The translations under genes and the position numbers were made by a program. The notes beneath the pieces are model-generated. The model was given only the letters and a program-made list of their open reading frames with translations. It had not been told where the DNA came from and did not search any database. Below, in pieces: positions 8,773 to 17,955 of a DNA stretch of 64,000 nt (positions are counted from its first letter, which is position 1; each line of letters starts with the position of its first letter). Location of the stretch: the NCBI GenBank assembly GCA_002427745.1, contig DIYF01000017.1:1-64000 (forward strand). Reading direction: 5' to 3'. Origin of the DNA: Roseivirga sp. UBA6061. Its GTDB lineage: Bacteria; Bacteroidota; Bacteroidia; Cytophagales; Cyclobacteriaceae.

Positions 8773-10284
8773 ATGAACAGGCACTTTCTTACACTTCTGA
8801 CATTCATCCTTAGCTGGTCTGCTGTACAGGCACAAACCAAGATCACTGTAAAATATACAGACCTGTTGAAACCCGGTGTGGTCAACAACCAACCCGTACG
8901 TAAACTACTCGGCAATGTGCACCTGATTCAGGGCACCACCAACATCTATTGTGATTCTGCCTATTTCTATCAGAACAATAATTCAGCACAGGCTTTTGGC
9001 CATGTTCATATTCTGGATGAGGTAGACACCCTGGACCTGCGTGGCGACTACATGGAATATGAAGGTAATAACCGGCTGGTCAAGGTAAGGCGCAATGTGA
9101 TTTTCAAAGATGACAGCACCAACCTATACACGGATTTTCTGGACTATGACCGGGATACCGAAACCGGGTACTACTATGAAGGAGGTAAACTGGTAGACAG
9201 CACCAATGTTTTGACCAGTGTTCAGGGTTTTTATAACTCCCGTACCAAGAAGGCCCGCTTTATTGAATCGGTAGTTCTGGAAAGTCCGGATGTGTATATG
9301 GAAACAGATACGCTGGATTACTATACCATTGAAAAGGAAGCTATCTCAACAGGCCGTACCTATGCCCTCACAGCTGAGAAAGATACCCTGCGATCTACGC
9401 GTGGCATGCGCTACAAACAGCTGGAAAAGTACAGTGAAATCTACAAGGGTACCATTATCACCAAAGAATACGAAATCAATGGAGACACACTTATTGCTAA
9501 CGACAGCCTGAAATACTATCAGGGCATCCGGAATGTGTCTCTTGAGTCTTTTGAGGACTCACTGAAGATTTACGGCAATCAGGTGTACTACGATAAGCTC
9601 ACCAGTACGGCCAGGGCTTATGACAATGCCTACCTGAGAAAAATGATGCAGGGAGACAGCCTCTTTATTAAAGGAGATACCCTGCTCTCAGTTCAGGGTG
9701 ATGACAGTGTAAAATTCCTGTCTGCCTTTTTAGGTGCAGAAATGTACAAGTCAGATATGCAGGCCAGGGCCGATTCACTGACTTATAATCTCTCTGACTC
9801 CACAATTTACATGTTTCGTGATCCCGTCATCTGGAACATCGATAGTCAGATCAGTGCCGATTCCATTCGCATTACCACCGCCAACAACCGGGTTCACAGA
9901 ATGTACCTCACCCAGAACTCTTTTGTGATCTCACAGGATACCTCTATGAATTTTAATCAGGTCAAGGGAAGAGACATGGTGGTTTATTTTGAAAATGGCT
10001 ACATAGAACGATCTGATGTATTTGGCAATGGTGAGAGCGTCTACTTTACCGGGGATACCGGTGGTGGGTCCAGTTCTATGAACAAACTTAAATGCTCTAA
10101 CATGAGCATCTATTTTGAGAATAATTTCGTCACAGAGCTCCGCACCTATCGCGAAGTAGATGGTAGCCTCATCCCTCCTTTTGAAATACAGGACCCCGAA
10201 AGGAAGCTGCGGGGATTTGTCTGGCGGATCAGCGAAAAGCCCACCCTACAGGGAATCGTTAAGCGGCTCAGATACGATCGCTAG
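8773..10284 (+). CDS. OstA/LptA-like LPS transport protein
   Basis: 503 residues from the ATG at 8773; the longer frame back to 8635 runs through the start of tilS and is rejected. Residues 1-21 form a signal peptide (MNRHFLTLLTFILSWSAVQA). The rest is a repetitive beta-rich protein of the OstA/LptA type with recurring units such as VHLIQGTTNIYCDSAYFYQ, NVIFKDDSTNLYTDFLDY and IADSLKYYQ, consistent with a beta-jellyroll that carries lipopolysaccharide across the periplasm. Divergent from tilS and upstream of bamD, so it sits among outer-membrane biogenesis genes. Confidence 0.85.
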   Translation: MNRHFLTLLTFILSWSAVQAQTKITVKYTDLLKPGVVNNQPVRKLLGNVHLIQGTTNIYCDSAYFYQNNNSAQAFGHVHILDEVDTLDLRGDYMEYEGNNRLVKVRRNVIFKDDSTNLYTDFLDYDRDTETGYYYEGGKLVDSTNVLTSVQGFYNSRTKKARFIESVVLESPDVYMETDTLDYYTIEKEAISTGRTYALTAEKDTLRSTRGMRYKQLEKYSEIYKGTIITKEYEINGDTLIANDSLKYYQGIRNVSLESFEDSLKIYGNQVYYDKLTSTARAYDNAYLRKMMQGDSLFIKGDTLLSVQGDDSVKFLSAFLGAEMYKSDMQARADSLTYNLSDSTIYMFRDPVIWNIDSQISADSIRITTANNRVHRMYLTQNSFVISQDTSMNFNQVKGRDMVVYFENGYIERSDVFGNGESVYFTGDTGGGSSSMNKLKCSNMSIYFENNFVTELRTYREVDGSLIPPFEIQDPERKLRGFVWRISEKPTLQGIVKRLRYDR

Positions 10285-10392
10285 GGAAAAGGCTGTTCTT
10301 TTGAGTTCTTTCCAAGGTTAAAAAAGGTTAAACCTGCCCGTTTTGACCATAAAAGTCGTTTTCTTTGAACAAGGAAAGTGGAGAATGTAAAA

Positions 10393-10424
10393 TTGGATAT
10401 CTCCACGAATACTGGTAACTTTGC
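10393..10424 (+). promoter_or_regulatory. Bacteroidota-type promoter for bamD
   Basis: TTG at 10393-10395, 20 nt spacer, TAACTTTG at 10416-10423 followed by C. Both spacing and sequence match the -33/-7 consensus. The -7 element ends 7 nt before the bamD ATG, so the leader must be very short. This is the best promoter in the window. Confidence 0.7.
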
Positions 10425-10430
10425 ACGCTT

Positions 10431-11261
10431 ATGAGAAAAACGGTAGTTCTGACCCTCTTTGTTGGTGTTTTTGTGCTGTCTGGATGCACTACCCGTTTGG
10501 CCAAGCTCGAAAAGAGCGCTGACTTTGACGAGCTCTATAAAGGCGCCATAGCCTATTATGAGCAGGGTAAGTACGGCAAGGCCAAGCTGCTCTTTGAGAA
10601 AGTATCACCTTATTACCGTGGTACCCTGGAGGCTGAAAAGGTACAGTTCTACTGGGCTTACTGCGAGTATTACCAAAGGCTTTACACACTGGCGGCTTTC
10701 CGTTTTAAGAATTTCTACCAGACCTATGGCCGAAGTGAGTACGCAGAACAGGCTGAATTTATGCATGCTTTTTCGCTGTATAAAGACGCGCCAGATTCAA
10801 ATCTGGACCAGACCAGCTCTGAAGAAGCCGTGGTGGCCATGCAGAACTTTCTTAACAGAAGACCTGCCTCTCAATACTATCAGCAAGCCAATGACATCAT
10901 TGACGAGCTGCAGGTAAGATTTGAAACCAAGGCTTATGAAAGAGCCAAGTTATATTACAAGCTGTCAACCGGGCTGTCTTTCAGAAATTATCTGGAAGCC
11001 GCTATTGTAACCTTTGATAGCTTTAAAGCTGATTACCCTGACTCTAAGTACAACGAAGAGTTGATGTTCCTGTCTATCGAAACCGGTTATAAACTGGCGG
11101 AGAACAGTATTACTGTAAGGAGAAAAGAAAGGTTCCAGAAGACTGTTGAGTACTACAACATGTTTATAGAACGTTATCCTGACAGCGAATACAAGGAACG
11201 TGCTCAGGACTATCTTGAGCTTTCGAAAAAAGAATTAGAAGCATTAAATAAAGTAGATTAA
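10431..11261 (+). CDS. bamD: Outer membrane protein assembly factor BamD
   Basis: 276 residues. Lipoprotein signal with lipobox VLSGC (C19). TPR-like helical repeats follow: AIAYYEQGKYGKAKLLFEKV, YYQRLYTLAAFRFKNFYQTY and the C-terminal YYNMFIERYPDSEYKERAQD. BamD is the essential lipoprotein of the BAM complex that inserts beta-barrel proteins into the outer membrane. It opens a tight operon: the omega gene starts 2 bp after its stop and coaBC 6 bp after that. Confidence 0.92.
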   Translation: MRKTVVLTLFVGVFVLSGCTTRLAKLEKSADFDELYKGAIAYYEQGKYGKAKLLFEKVSPYYRGTLEAEKVQFYWAYCEYYQRLYTLAAFRFKNFYQTYGRSEYAEQAEFMHAFSLYKDAPDSNLDQTSSEEAVVAMQNFLNRRPASQYYQQANDIIDELQVRFETKAYERAKLYYKLSTGLSFRNYLEAAIVTFDSFKADYPDSKYNEELMFLSIETGYKLAENSITVRRKERFQKTVEYYNMFIERYPDSEYKERAQDYLELSKKELEALNKVD

Positions 11262-11263
11262 TT

Positions 11264-11587
11264 ATGGCTGCAAGTCCATCTATCATTACCCGCAATACTG
11301 ACGAATTGGCGAAACCTACTGAGAACATTTACGAATCAGTAGCAATTATCTCTAAAAGAGCAAAGCAAATCTCTACCAACATGAAGGAAGAGCTGAATGG
11401 CAAGCTTGCTGAGTTCGCTTCTACTGTAGATAACCTGGAGGAGATTTTCGAAAACAGAGAGCAAATCGAGATTTCGAGATTCTACGAAAGAATGCCTAAG
11501 CCAACCTCAATGTCTATTGAAGAATTCCAGAACGATAACATCTACTGGAGATACAAAGACAAAGAAGAGTCTGACGACAATAAATAA
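11264..11587 (+). CDS. rpoZ: RNA polymerase omega/Rpb6-like subunit
   Basis: 107 residues. The core NIYESVAIISKRAKQI (26-41) is the omega/Rpb6 helix that holds the beta-prime C-terminus. The C-terminal half, with RFYERMPKPTSMSIEEF, is typical of the Bacteroidota version. Located between bamD and coaBC with gaps of 2 and 6 bp. Confidence 0.9.
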   Translation: MAASPSIITRNTDELAKPTENIYESVAIISKRAKQISTNMKEELNGKLAEFASTVDNLEEIFENREQIEISRFYERMPKPTSMSIEEFQNDNIYWRYKDKEESDDNK

Positions 11588-11593
11588 GTCTTC

Positions 11594-12793
11594 ATGCTTG
11601 AGGGCAAGAAAATTATACTGGGAGTAACCGGGAGTATAGCAGCCTACAAGGCTGCTTTTTTCGTCAGGTTACTGGTAAAAGAAGGTGCCGAAGTCAAGGT
11701 GATTATGACCAGGGCATCTCAGGATTTTATTACCCCCACCACCCTGGCCACTCTCTCCAAAAACCCGGCACTCTCCTCGTTTACCAAAAACGAAGCCGGT
11801 GAATGGAACAACCATGTAGACCTGGGGCTCTGGGCCGATGCCATGATCATTGCCCCTGCCAGTGCCAACACACTGGGTAAAATGGCGAATGGCCTTTGTG
11901 ATAACCTGCTTCTTGCCACCTATTTATCTGCCCGTTGTCCTGTCTTTTTTGCTCCGGCTATGGATCTGGACATGTACCAGCACCCTTCCGTACTGGAAAA
12001 CATCCGTAAGCTGGAAAGCTATGGCAACATACTTATTGAAGCAGAACATGGCGAACTGGCCAGTGGCCTGATTGGCACAGGACGTATGGCCGAACCAGAA
12101 GAACTGACGGCCCGCCTGAAAGATCACTTTGCTGCAAACCGCCCTCTTGCCAACAAAAAGGTACTGATTACAGCTGGCCCTACCTATGAAGCCATAGATC
12201 CCGTACGTTTTATAGGTAACCATTCCACAGGAAAGATGGGCTTTGCCCTGGCTGAAGAGGCTGCCAGACAAGGCGCCAGAGTGACCCTGGTGTCGGGTCC
12301 CACACATTTAAACACCACCCACCCGAATATTGATCTGGTAAGGGTGCAATCGGGCCGTGAAATGTACGAGGCCTGCCTGAAGGTCAATCACGAAGCGGAT
12401 GTGAATATTCTCGCTGCTGCCGTAGCCGATTATGCACCCATCAGCGTGGCTTCTGAGAAGATCAAGAAAAAGACTTCTGAGATGTCGATAGATCTGGTGA
12501 AGACGACTGACATCGCCAAAGAACTGGGTGAGCGCAAGCACAACGGACAGATCAATGTAGGTTTTGCCCTGGAAACCAACTCAGAGCTGGAGAATGCCAA
12601 AGAAAAGATCAGGAAAAAGAATTTCGACCTGATTGTGCTCAATTCGCTGAAAGACAAAGGAGCTGGTTTTGGCCATGACACCAACAAGATTAGTATTATT
12701 GATAAAGAGAATAATATTCTTGATTTTGAGTTAAAGTCAAAGCAGGAAGTAGCGAAAGACATTATCAATGCCATTCTGGAAAAAGTACACTAA
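11594..12793 (+). CDS. coaBC: Bifunctional phosphopantothenoylcysteine decarboxylase/synthetase
   Basis: 399 residues. The N-terminal flavoprotein CoaC domain (1-170) has the GSIAAYKA motif, catalytic H74 in NNHVDLG and PASANTLGKMANG. The C-terminal CoaB domain starts near 178 with ITAGPTYEAIDPVRFIGNHS. It converts 4'-phosphopantothenate plus cysteine to phosphopantetheine for coenzyme A. Two CoaC signature positions differ from E. coli Dfp: the PAMN asparagine is D124 (PAMDLDMY) and the clamp cysteine of ACGxxGxGR is S157 (ASGLIGTGR). This may be a lineage feature rather than loss of activity. The downstream gene overlaps by 26 bp. Confidence 0.95.
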   Translation: MLEGKKIILGVTGSIAAYKAAFFVRLLVKEGAEVKVIMTRASQDFITPTTLATLSKNPALSSFTKNEAGEWNNHVDLGLWADAMIIAPASANTLGKMANGLCDNLLLATYLSARCPVFFAPAMDLDMYQHPSVLENIRKLESYGNILIEAEHGELASGLIGTGRMAEPEELTARLKDHFAANRPLANKKVLITAGPTYEAIDPVRFIGNHSTGKMGFALAEEAARQGARVTLVSGPTHLNTTHPNIDLVRVQSGREMYEACLKVNHEADVNILAAAVADYAPISVASEKIKKKTSEMSIDLVKTTDIAKELGERKHNGQINVGFALETNSELENAKEKIRKKNFDLIVLNSLKDKGAGFGHDTNKISIIDKENNILDFELKSKQEVAKDIINAILEKVH

Positions 12794-13676
12794 GCCTTTT
12801 TTTCTTCTTTTTCTCCTAAGTTCACTCTCCCTGAGGGCACAGGAACTGGACTTTAGCGTGAGTGTGAATGCCGACCAGGTGAATACGACCGAGCGCGGAA
12901 TATTCACTGAAATGGAAAATGCCTTTGAGCGTTTTCTCAACGATCGTACCTGGACAGATGACCGGTTCCAGAAAAACGAAAAAATCAAGGGGAACATCCT
13001 GATTACCATTCAAAACCAGCCTTCGATAGGCCAGTTCACCGCCAATGCACAGATACAGGTGGTAAGACCCGTCTATAAAAGCTCTTATGAGACCCCTCTG
13101 CTGAATTTTGCAGACCGGGACTGGGATTTCCGCTTCACGATAGGTCAGCCCATGATCTTCAATGAAAACAACTTCCAGAGCAATCTCACTTCCCTCCTGG
13201 CCTACTATGCCTATATCGCCATTGGCATGGACTATGATTCCTTTTCACCACTGGGCGGATCAGAATTCTATGAAAAGGCACTCAATGTGGTGAATAATGC
13301 CTCGCAGGGCAATGGCTGGGGACAATTCCAGAACCGAAGAAACCGCTACTGGCTGCTTGAGAACCTCTCCATCAACAACCAATATGAGCCGGTAAGAGAG
13401 GCACTCTATACCTACCATCGCCAGGGGCTGGACCTTATGCGCTCTACCCCGGATAAAACCCGGGCCAACATTCTGCAAACCCTGAAAGACATACAGCAGG
13501 TAAACCGTACCCTGCCCAACGCCATCCTGATCATTTCTTTTCTGGATGCCAAGAGTGACGAACTACTCAACATATTCTCAGACGGCCCCATGAACGTAAG
13601 GCGTGAAGCCTACAATGAGCTTTTGAAGCTGGACCCTACCCGCAGGTCTAAGTACCAGAAGATTGTACAGAATTAG
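12768..13676 (+). CDS. DUF4835 family secreted protein
   Basis: 302 residues. Signal peptide MPFWKKYTKPFFLLFLLSSLSLRAQ, then a conserved DUF4835 domain with NADQVNTTERGIFTEMENAFERF and VVRPVYKSSYETPLLNF. The start overlaps the end of coaBC by 26 bp. The coaBC-DUF4835-recN order is usual in Bacteroidota. Function unknown; it is probably periplasmic or attached to the outer membrane. Confidence 0.85.
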   Translation: MPFWKKYTKPFFLLFLLSSLSLRAQELDFSVSVNADQVNTTERGIFTEMENAFERFLNDRTWTDDRFQKNEKIKGNILITIQNQPSIGQFTANAQIQVVRPVYKSSYETPLLNFADRDWDFRFTIGQPMIFNENNFQSNLTSLLAYYAYIAIGMDYDSFSPLGGSEFYEKALNVVNNASQGNGWGQFQNRRNRYWLLENLSINNQYEPVREALYTYHRQGLDLMRSTPDKTRANILQTLKDIQQVNRTLPNAILIISFLDAKSDELLNIFSDGPMNVRREAYNELLKLDPTRRSKYQKIVQN

Positions 13677-13901
13677 GTATCTCGTATCCGGGATAACGGA
13701 GAATTAACCCGACCAGCACCAAAATGAGGAAAGGTTTTGAAAAATCTCGTAAACCTGCCTGACAGTCATTTCAGAATTTTTCCTGGTTCATTTCTTCAAC
13801 GCGAAGAAAAATATTCAGAATCTCAAGGCGGCTTTTCCTGCATGAGTTCTTCCTTATTCTGAACTGATGCTTTTTACCTGTAAAAATTCCTGCCTAATTA
13901 A

Positions 13902-13909
13902 TACATTTG
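13902..13909 (+). promoter_or_regulatory. Putative -7 element for recN
   Basis: TACATTTG followed by C ends 4 nt before the recN ATG, predicting transcription from about the A of the ATG. The 237-bp gap from the previous gene holds no ORF. The -33 element is not clear. Confidence 0.5.
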
Positions 13910-13913
13910 CTGC

Positions 13914-15566
13914 ATGCTCCAGCAGCTTAGTATCTCCAATTATGCGCTCATCAAAGAGCTCTCTATTTCTCCTGACAAGGGGCTGAATATCATCACCGGT
14001 GAAACAGGTGCCGGAAAATCCATTATGTTGGGAGCTTTGGGGCTCCTGCTGGGTAAACGGGCCGATACCAAAGTACTGTTTGACAACAGTCGCAAATGTG
14101 TGATCGAAGGCACTTTTGATATTTCTGATTATCGGCTCAAAGCACTGTTTGATGAATTTGACGTGGACTATGATGAAGAATGCATTGTTCGCAGAGAGAT
14201 CAGCAGCAGTGGTAAATCACGGGCTTTCGTCAATGATGGCGTGGTAAACCTGGATTTCCTGAAACAGCTGGGTGCATCACTGATGGATATCCATTCTCAG
14301 CACGACACCCTGCTGCTGGGCTCCAATGCTTTTCAGCTGAACCTGATTGATGCATTTGCTCAGAATACGGAACTGAAAGACTCGTACAACCAACAATACC
14401 GGACCTATCAGGAAAAGAAGGATATCCACGGGAAACTGGTAGAGGAATCTGCCGAACTGAGAAAAGAGGCCGACTACAATCAGTTTCTTTTTGATGAGCT
14501 GGAAAAAGGAGCTTTCCAGTCGGGTGAGCAGGATGAGCTGGAAGCAGACCTTTCGAAGCTCGAGAACGCAGAAGAGATCAAGACCAGACTCAACGAAGCC
14601 CTGGCCATCATTGATCAGGCCGATTTCAACATTAACAGCTTTGTGCTGGACCTGAAAAATGCACTTAGCCAGATCAGCAGTTATAGCAACAGCTATGATA
14701 CACTGAGAGATCGCGTGGAGAGTACATTGATCGAACTGAAAGACATTACGGGTGAGCTTGAGCAGGAAGAAGCTACCGTGGAGTATGACCCGGCCCGAAC
14801 CGAGGAAGTACAAGACAGGCTCAGCCTGCTTTACAAGCTACAGCAAAAGCATCAGGTAAGTGATATAGACGGCCTGTTAAAGATTCAGGAAGAGCTCAGC
14901 GACAAGGTACTCCGCGTTGAGAACCTGGATGATGCCATTGAAGCAGCTGACAAGGCCCGAATTAAAGCCCTGGAGAAGCTGAATAGCCTGGGAGATAAGT
15001 TATCGGCTACCAGAAAGAAAATTTTTAAGCCATTTCAGACTCAGATCGCTGAGTTGCTGGCGGGTTTGGGCATGCCCAATGCCAGGCTGGTGATTGATCA
15101 TAAAAGTCAGGAACCAGGCCCTAACGGCAAGGACCATATCAACCTGCTGTTCTCTGCCAACAAGGGGGTAGACCCTCAGCCTCTGAAAACAGCGGCCTCC
15201 GGTGGCGAATTCTCCCGACTGATGTTTGCCGTTAAGTACATTCTGGCCGACAAGACCGCTCTGCCCACCATTGTATTTGATGAAATTGATGCCGGTATTT
15301 CCGGAGAGGTGGCTATGCAGATGGCCCAGATGATGACCGTGATGGCAGAAAACCATCAGGTAATGACCATTACTCACCTGCCTCAGATAGCCGCTAAAGG
15401 CTCTTCTCATTACTTCGTATTTAAAGATGATGCGGGCAATGCCACGGCCAGTGGTATTCGTAAGCTCAACGAAGAAGAACGCCTGCTGGAAATAGCGCAA
15501 ATGATAGGTGGCAAGAGCCCATCAGACAAAACAATTGAAAGTGCAAAAGAACTACTGACGCTATGA
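13914..15566 (+). CDS. recN: DNA repair ATPase RecN
   Basis: 550 residues, full length. Walker A GETGAGKS at 29-36, long central coiled coil (about 160-365), ABC signature AASGGEFSRLMFAVK and Walker B TIVFDEIDAGISGEVA near 455-470, then the H-loop MTITHLPQIAAK. RecN is an SMC-like protein acting in double-strand break repair. The 4-bp ATGA overlap couples it to the next membrane-protein gene. Confidence 0.96.
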   Translation: MLQQLSISNYALIKELSISPDKGLNIITGETGAGKSIMLGALGLLLGKRADTKVLFDNSRKCVIEGTFDISDYRLKALFDEFDVDYDEECIVRREISSSGKSRAFVNDGVVNLDFLKQLGASLMDIHSQHDTLLLGSNAFQLNLIDAFAQNTELKDSYNQQYRTYQEKKDIHGKLVEESAELRKEADYNQFLFDELEKGAFQSGEQDELEADLSKLENAEEIKTRLNEALAIIDQADFNINSFVLDLKNALSQISSYSNSYDTLRDRVESTLIELKDITGELEQEEATVEYDPARTEEVQDRLSLLYKLQQKHQVSDIDGLLKIQEELSDKVLRVENLDDAIEAADKARIKALEKLNSLGDKLSATRKKIFKPFQTQIAELLAGLGMPNARLVIDHKSQEPGPNGKDHINLLFSANKGVDPQPLKTAASGGEFSRLMFAVKYILADKTALPTIVFDEIDAGISGEVAMQMAQMMTVMAENHQVMTITHLPQIAAKGSSHYFVFKDDAGNATASGIRKLNEEERLLEIAQMIGGKSPSDKTIESAKELLTL

Positions 15567-16207
15567 AATGGTTTCTCAGAGCTCCCCATTGGAAAATCTT
15601 CCTGATACAGCTTTCCCCGGCCTTACTGATCCCTTTTGTGCTGATCATCTTTTTTGTGGTTCAGGACTTCGATCAGTTTGACCCGACCAATCTCAGTATT
15701 CTTATCCTCGTCCCCCTACTGATTATTGGCTCTATGGGCTTCCACCTGTGTTACCTCTGGAGTATCGGTAACAAGCTACAACCACTGGTACCTGAAGGAG
15801 TAAACCTGGACCCTAAATATTTCAACCTGGCACTGGCATTGCCCTTCGTAGGGATGGTGCTGGCCTTGATCATATCAATAGTTTTCCTGTCCTCATCTGA
15901 GGCAGATACCTACTCCTCTTCCGGTTTTCCCGCCTTCCCCTTTATGTTTTTTATCGCTTACATGCTCTTCGGGCTACTGGCGATGGTAGGAGGTTTCTAT
16001 CAGATTTACTTTCTGGGTAAGCTGGTGAAGACCCTGGAGCTTCAGAGAGAAATACGCTTTGAGGAGCACCTGATTGAGTGTCTGTTGTTCTGGTTCTACA
16101 TCGTGGGAATCTGGTTTATTCAGCCTAAGCTCAACCAGTTCGTGGAGCAACTGGACAATCCTCCTGCTACTCCTCCTCCTGTTCCTGATACGGTGGTAAA
16201 CCCTTAA
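15563..16207 (+). CDS. Uncharacterised multi-pass membrane protein
   Basis: 214 residues with five likely membrane spans (about 12-34, 43-68, 84-107, 123-150, 168-186) and a proline-rich C-terminus (PPATPPPVPDTVVNP). No family recognised with certainty. It starts within the recN stop (ATGA), so it is co-translated with recN. Inner-membrane location is inferred. Confidence 0.7.
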   Translation: MKWFLRAPHWKIFLIQLSPALLIPFVLIIFFVVQDFDQFDPTNLSILILVPLLIIGSMGFHLCYLWSIGNKLQPLVPEGVNLDPKYFNLALALPFVGMVLALIISIVFLSSSEADTYSSSGFPAFPFMFFIAYMLFGLLAMVGGFYQIYFLGKLVKTLELQREIRFEEHLIECLLFWFYIVGIWFIQPKLNQFVEQLDNPPATPPPVPDTVVNP

Positions 16208-16244
16208 CCCCGCGCAGAGAGCCGATTAAGTCTATATGCGGGGT
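16207..16244. terminator. Weak hairpin between convergent genes
   Basis: ACCCCGC (16207-16213) pairs with GCGGGGT (16238-16244) across a 24-nt loop between the ends of the recN operon and the TPR lipoprotein gene. There is no clear T tract, so terminator function is uncertain. Confidence 0.35.
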
Positions 16245-16261
16245 ATCAAAAAGGACAGCTG

Positions 16262-17287
16262 TTAAATCTCCCCGCAATGTTCCTTATACAAGGCTCTTCC
16301 CTCATTTTCAAAAGCATCTACAGAGATGCGCAGTTTAGGACAAGCTTCGCCACTTCTGTTGAGTTTAATCAAAGTAGCCCCCCAGTAGTAGTTCAGTCGC
16401 GGAATGGCTTCATCGTATAATCCGGCCTGCTCAAAGTTTCTCAGAGCCGCATCATACTTCTCGCTCATAAAGTAAAAGATGCCTTTATTGCGATAAGCCC
16501 AGGCATTTTGCGGATCGCCTTTGATACCCAGGTTGATGTCTTTTTCTGCCTGCTCCAGATTACCCGTGAGCAGATGAATATACCCCCGGTTATTATTGAA
16601 GTAGGGATTATTGATATCCAGCTCCAGAGCCTTGTTTACCTCGGTAAGTGCCTCATCATACTTTTCGCCATCTGTGGCAATTAGTGCGCGGGTATTGTAA
16701 ATATTGGCTTCCGTAGGATCAAGCTGTTCTGCTTCGTCCAGAAATTCCCGGGCCCTGTCATTATAACCAAAGAGATAAAAGGCACTTGCTTTGTTCACAA
16801 TGGCCTCTACGTTGGTTGAATCCTTTTCAAGTGATTTGTTAAACGCATTAATGGCTCTGCGGTAATCCTTTTTGGCCACCAGATTGAGGCCGGATTTAAA
16901 ATCGACCCAGGCCGAGTCAGGCATAAACTCTCCCAGAAACAACAAATCCTTCAAAGCCTCATCGTACATTCCTGCCGCATAGTGTGCATCTGCCCTGTTG
17001 GTCCAGGCATCCAGGTAGTAGGCGTCCACTTCCTTGATTGCCCTGGTATAATCCACTATGGCTTCAGAGTACTTCTTGTCTTTGTAGTAAGCCACTCCTC
17101 TGTTGTTGTAGGCCTCCTTCATTTTTGGGTTTTTCTGCAAAGCCTCAGTGTAGAGTCTCACGGCTTCATTGAAGTTTCCTTCTGCCAGTGAATTATTACC
17201 CATCAAAAAGAATCGCCCCGCTTTGTCTTCATCACTTTCACAGGCAAAGAGTAGCAGGATAAAAAGGCTTAGAATTCCGTACTTCAT
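16262..17287 (-). CDS. TPR-repeat lipoprotein
   Basis: 341 residues from the ATG at 17287, which gives a lipobox (MKYGILSLFILLLFAC, C16). The frame continues upstream to 17344, but a TATTTTTG promoter element lies inside that stretch, so the longer form is rejected. At least seven TPR units are visible, for example NPKMKEAYNNRGVAYYKDKK, AYYLDAWTNRADAHYAAGMY-like and NPYFNNNRGYIHLLTGN. TPR scaffolds mediate protein interactions; the partner is not evident. Confidence 0.85.
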   Translation of the reverse strand: MKYGILSLFILLLFACESDEDKAGRFFLMGNNSLAEGNFNEAVRLYTEALQKNPKMKEAYNNRGVAYYKDKKYSEAIVDYTRAIKEVDAYYLDAWTNRADAHYAAGMYDEALKDLLFLGEFMPDSAWVDFKSGLNLVAKKDYRRAINAFNKSLEKDSTNVEAIVNKASAFYLFGYNDRAREFLDEAEQLDPTEANIYNTRALIATDGEKYDEALTEVNKALELDINNPYFNNNRGYIHLLTGNLEQAEKDINLGIKGDPQNAWAYRNKGIFYFMSEKYDAALRNFEQAGLYDEAIPRLNYYWGATLIKLNRSGEACPKLRISVDAFENEGRALYKEHCGEI

Positions 17288-17318
17288 AAGGCTGGTATTA
17301 GGCCTGACCAGGGCATGG

Positions 17319-17326
17319 CAAAAATA
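17319..17326 (-). promoter_or_regulatory. Putative -7 element for TPR lipoprotein
   Basis: TATTTTTG followed by C on the minus strand, about 31 nt before the ATG at 17287. It argues for the shorter start. Confidence 0.45.
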
Positions 17327-17377
17327 GCCGTCAAACTTATTCAAACCTAAGCTTTTTCATGACGAAAAAGAACTGCT

Positions 17378-17385
17378 TAACTTGG
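17378..17385 (+). promoter_or_regulatory. Possible -7 element for dgkA
   Basis: TAACTTGG, one base off TAnnTTTG, ends 4 nt before the dgkA ATG, the same spacing as at tilS, recN and the LytTR kinase gene. Confidence 0.3.
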
Positions 17386-17389
17386 CTCC

Positions 17390-17764
17390 ATGCCAAAGCC
17401 TTTTTCCATCAAAGAGCGCCTGCGCAGCTTCCGGTATGCTTTCAGAGGCATCTGGTTTCTGATCAGAGAAGAACACAATTTCAGAATTCATCTGGCAGCA
17501 ACCGTGGTGGTGGTCTTTCTGGGCCTCTACTTTGACGTGTCTGACCGCGACTGGCTCTGGCTCGTACTATGCATTGGCATGGTGCTGACGGCAGAAGGTT
17601 TCAATTCCACCATAGAGAAACTGGTAGACCTCAAACAACCGGATCACGATCCGAAAGCCGGCAGAATCAAAGACCTGGCGGCAGGAGCCGTCCTGCTCAT
17701 CGCCTTCACCTCTCTGATCATTGGTATCATCATCTTTTGGCCCCATTTCCAGGACCTTTTTTAG
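17390..17764 (+). CDS. dgkA: Diacylglycerol/undecaprenol kinase
   Basis: 124 residues, the usual length of the small integral-membrane DgkA family. Conserved motif LTAEGFNSTIEKLVDL with E69 and E76, then KDLAAGAVLL. Three membrane spans. The enzyme phosphorylates diacylglycerol or undecaprenol with ATP and recycles lipid for phospholipid or cell-wall synthesis. Gram-positive-like members act on undecaprenol; the sequence does not decide the substrate. Confidence 0.9.
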   Translation: MPKPFSIKERLRSFRYAFRGIWFLIREEHNFRIHLAATVVVVFLGLYFDVSDRDWLWLVLCIGMVLTAEGFNSTIEKLVDLKQPDHDPKAGRIKDLAAGAVLLIAFTSLIIGIIIFWPHFQDLF

Positions 17765-17955
17765 ACTGGCAGCTTTGTCTGAGAATTTCGATATTTAACG
17801 GAAGGTGTTCATTTATTAGTTCTGTCTATGTTCATCAGGCATGTCTCTTACCTTAAAGGGTGACCGCCATAATTGATACTCCCTTCAGGAAAAAAAAAGC
17901 GCAGAGCCACATAAATAAACACCTTGTTGATTAGCAATACTGAAAACCTGACACC

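Noticed and set aside
8730..8915. N-terminal extension of TilS
   Set aside because: It overlaps the divergent gene; the PP-loop lies at the usual distance from the ATG at 8729.
14277..14813. 178-residue antisense ORF within recN
   Set aside because: Shadow of the coiled-coil region, which is rich in Glu/Leu codons; no family signature.
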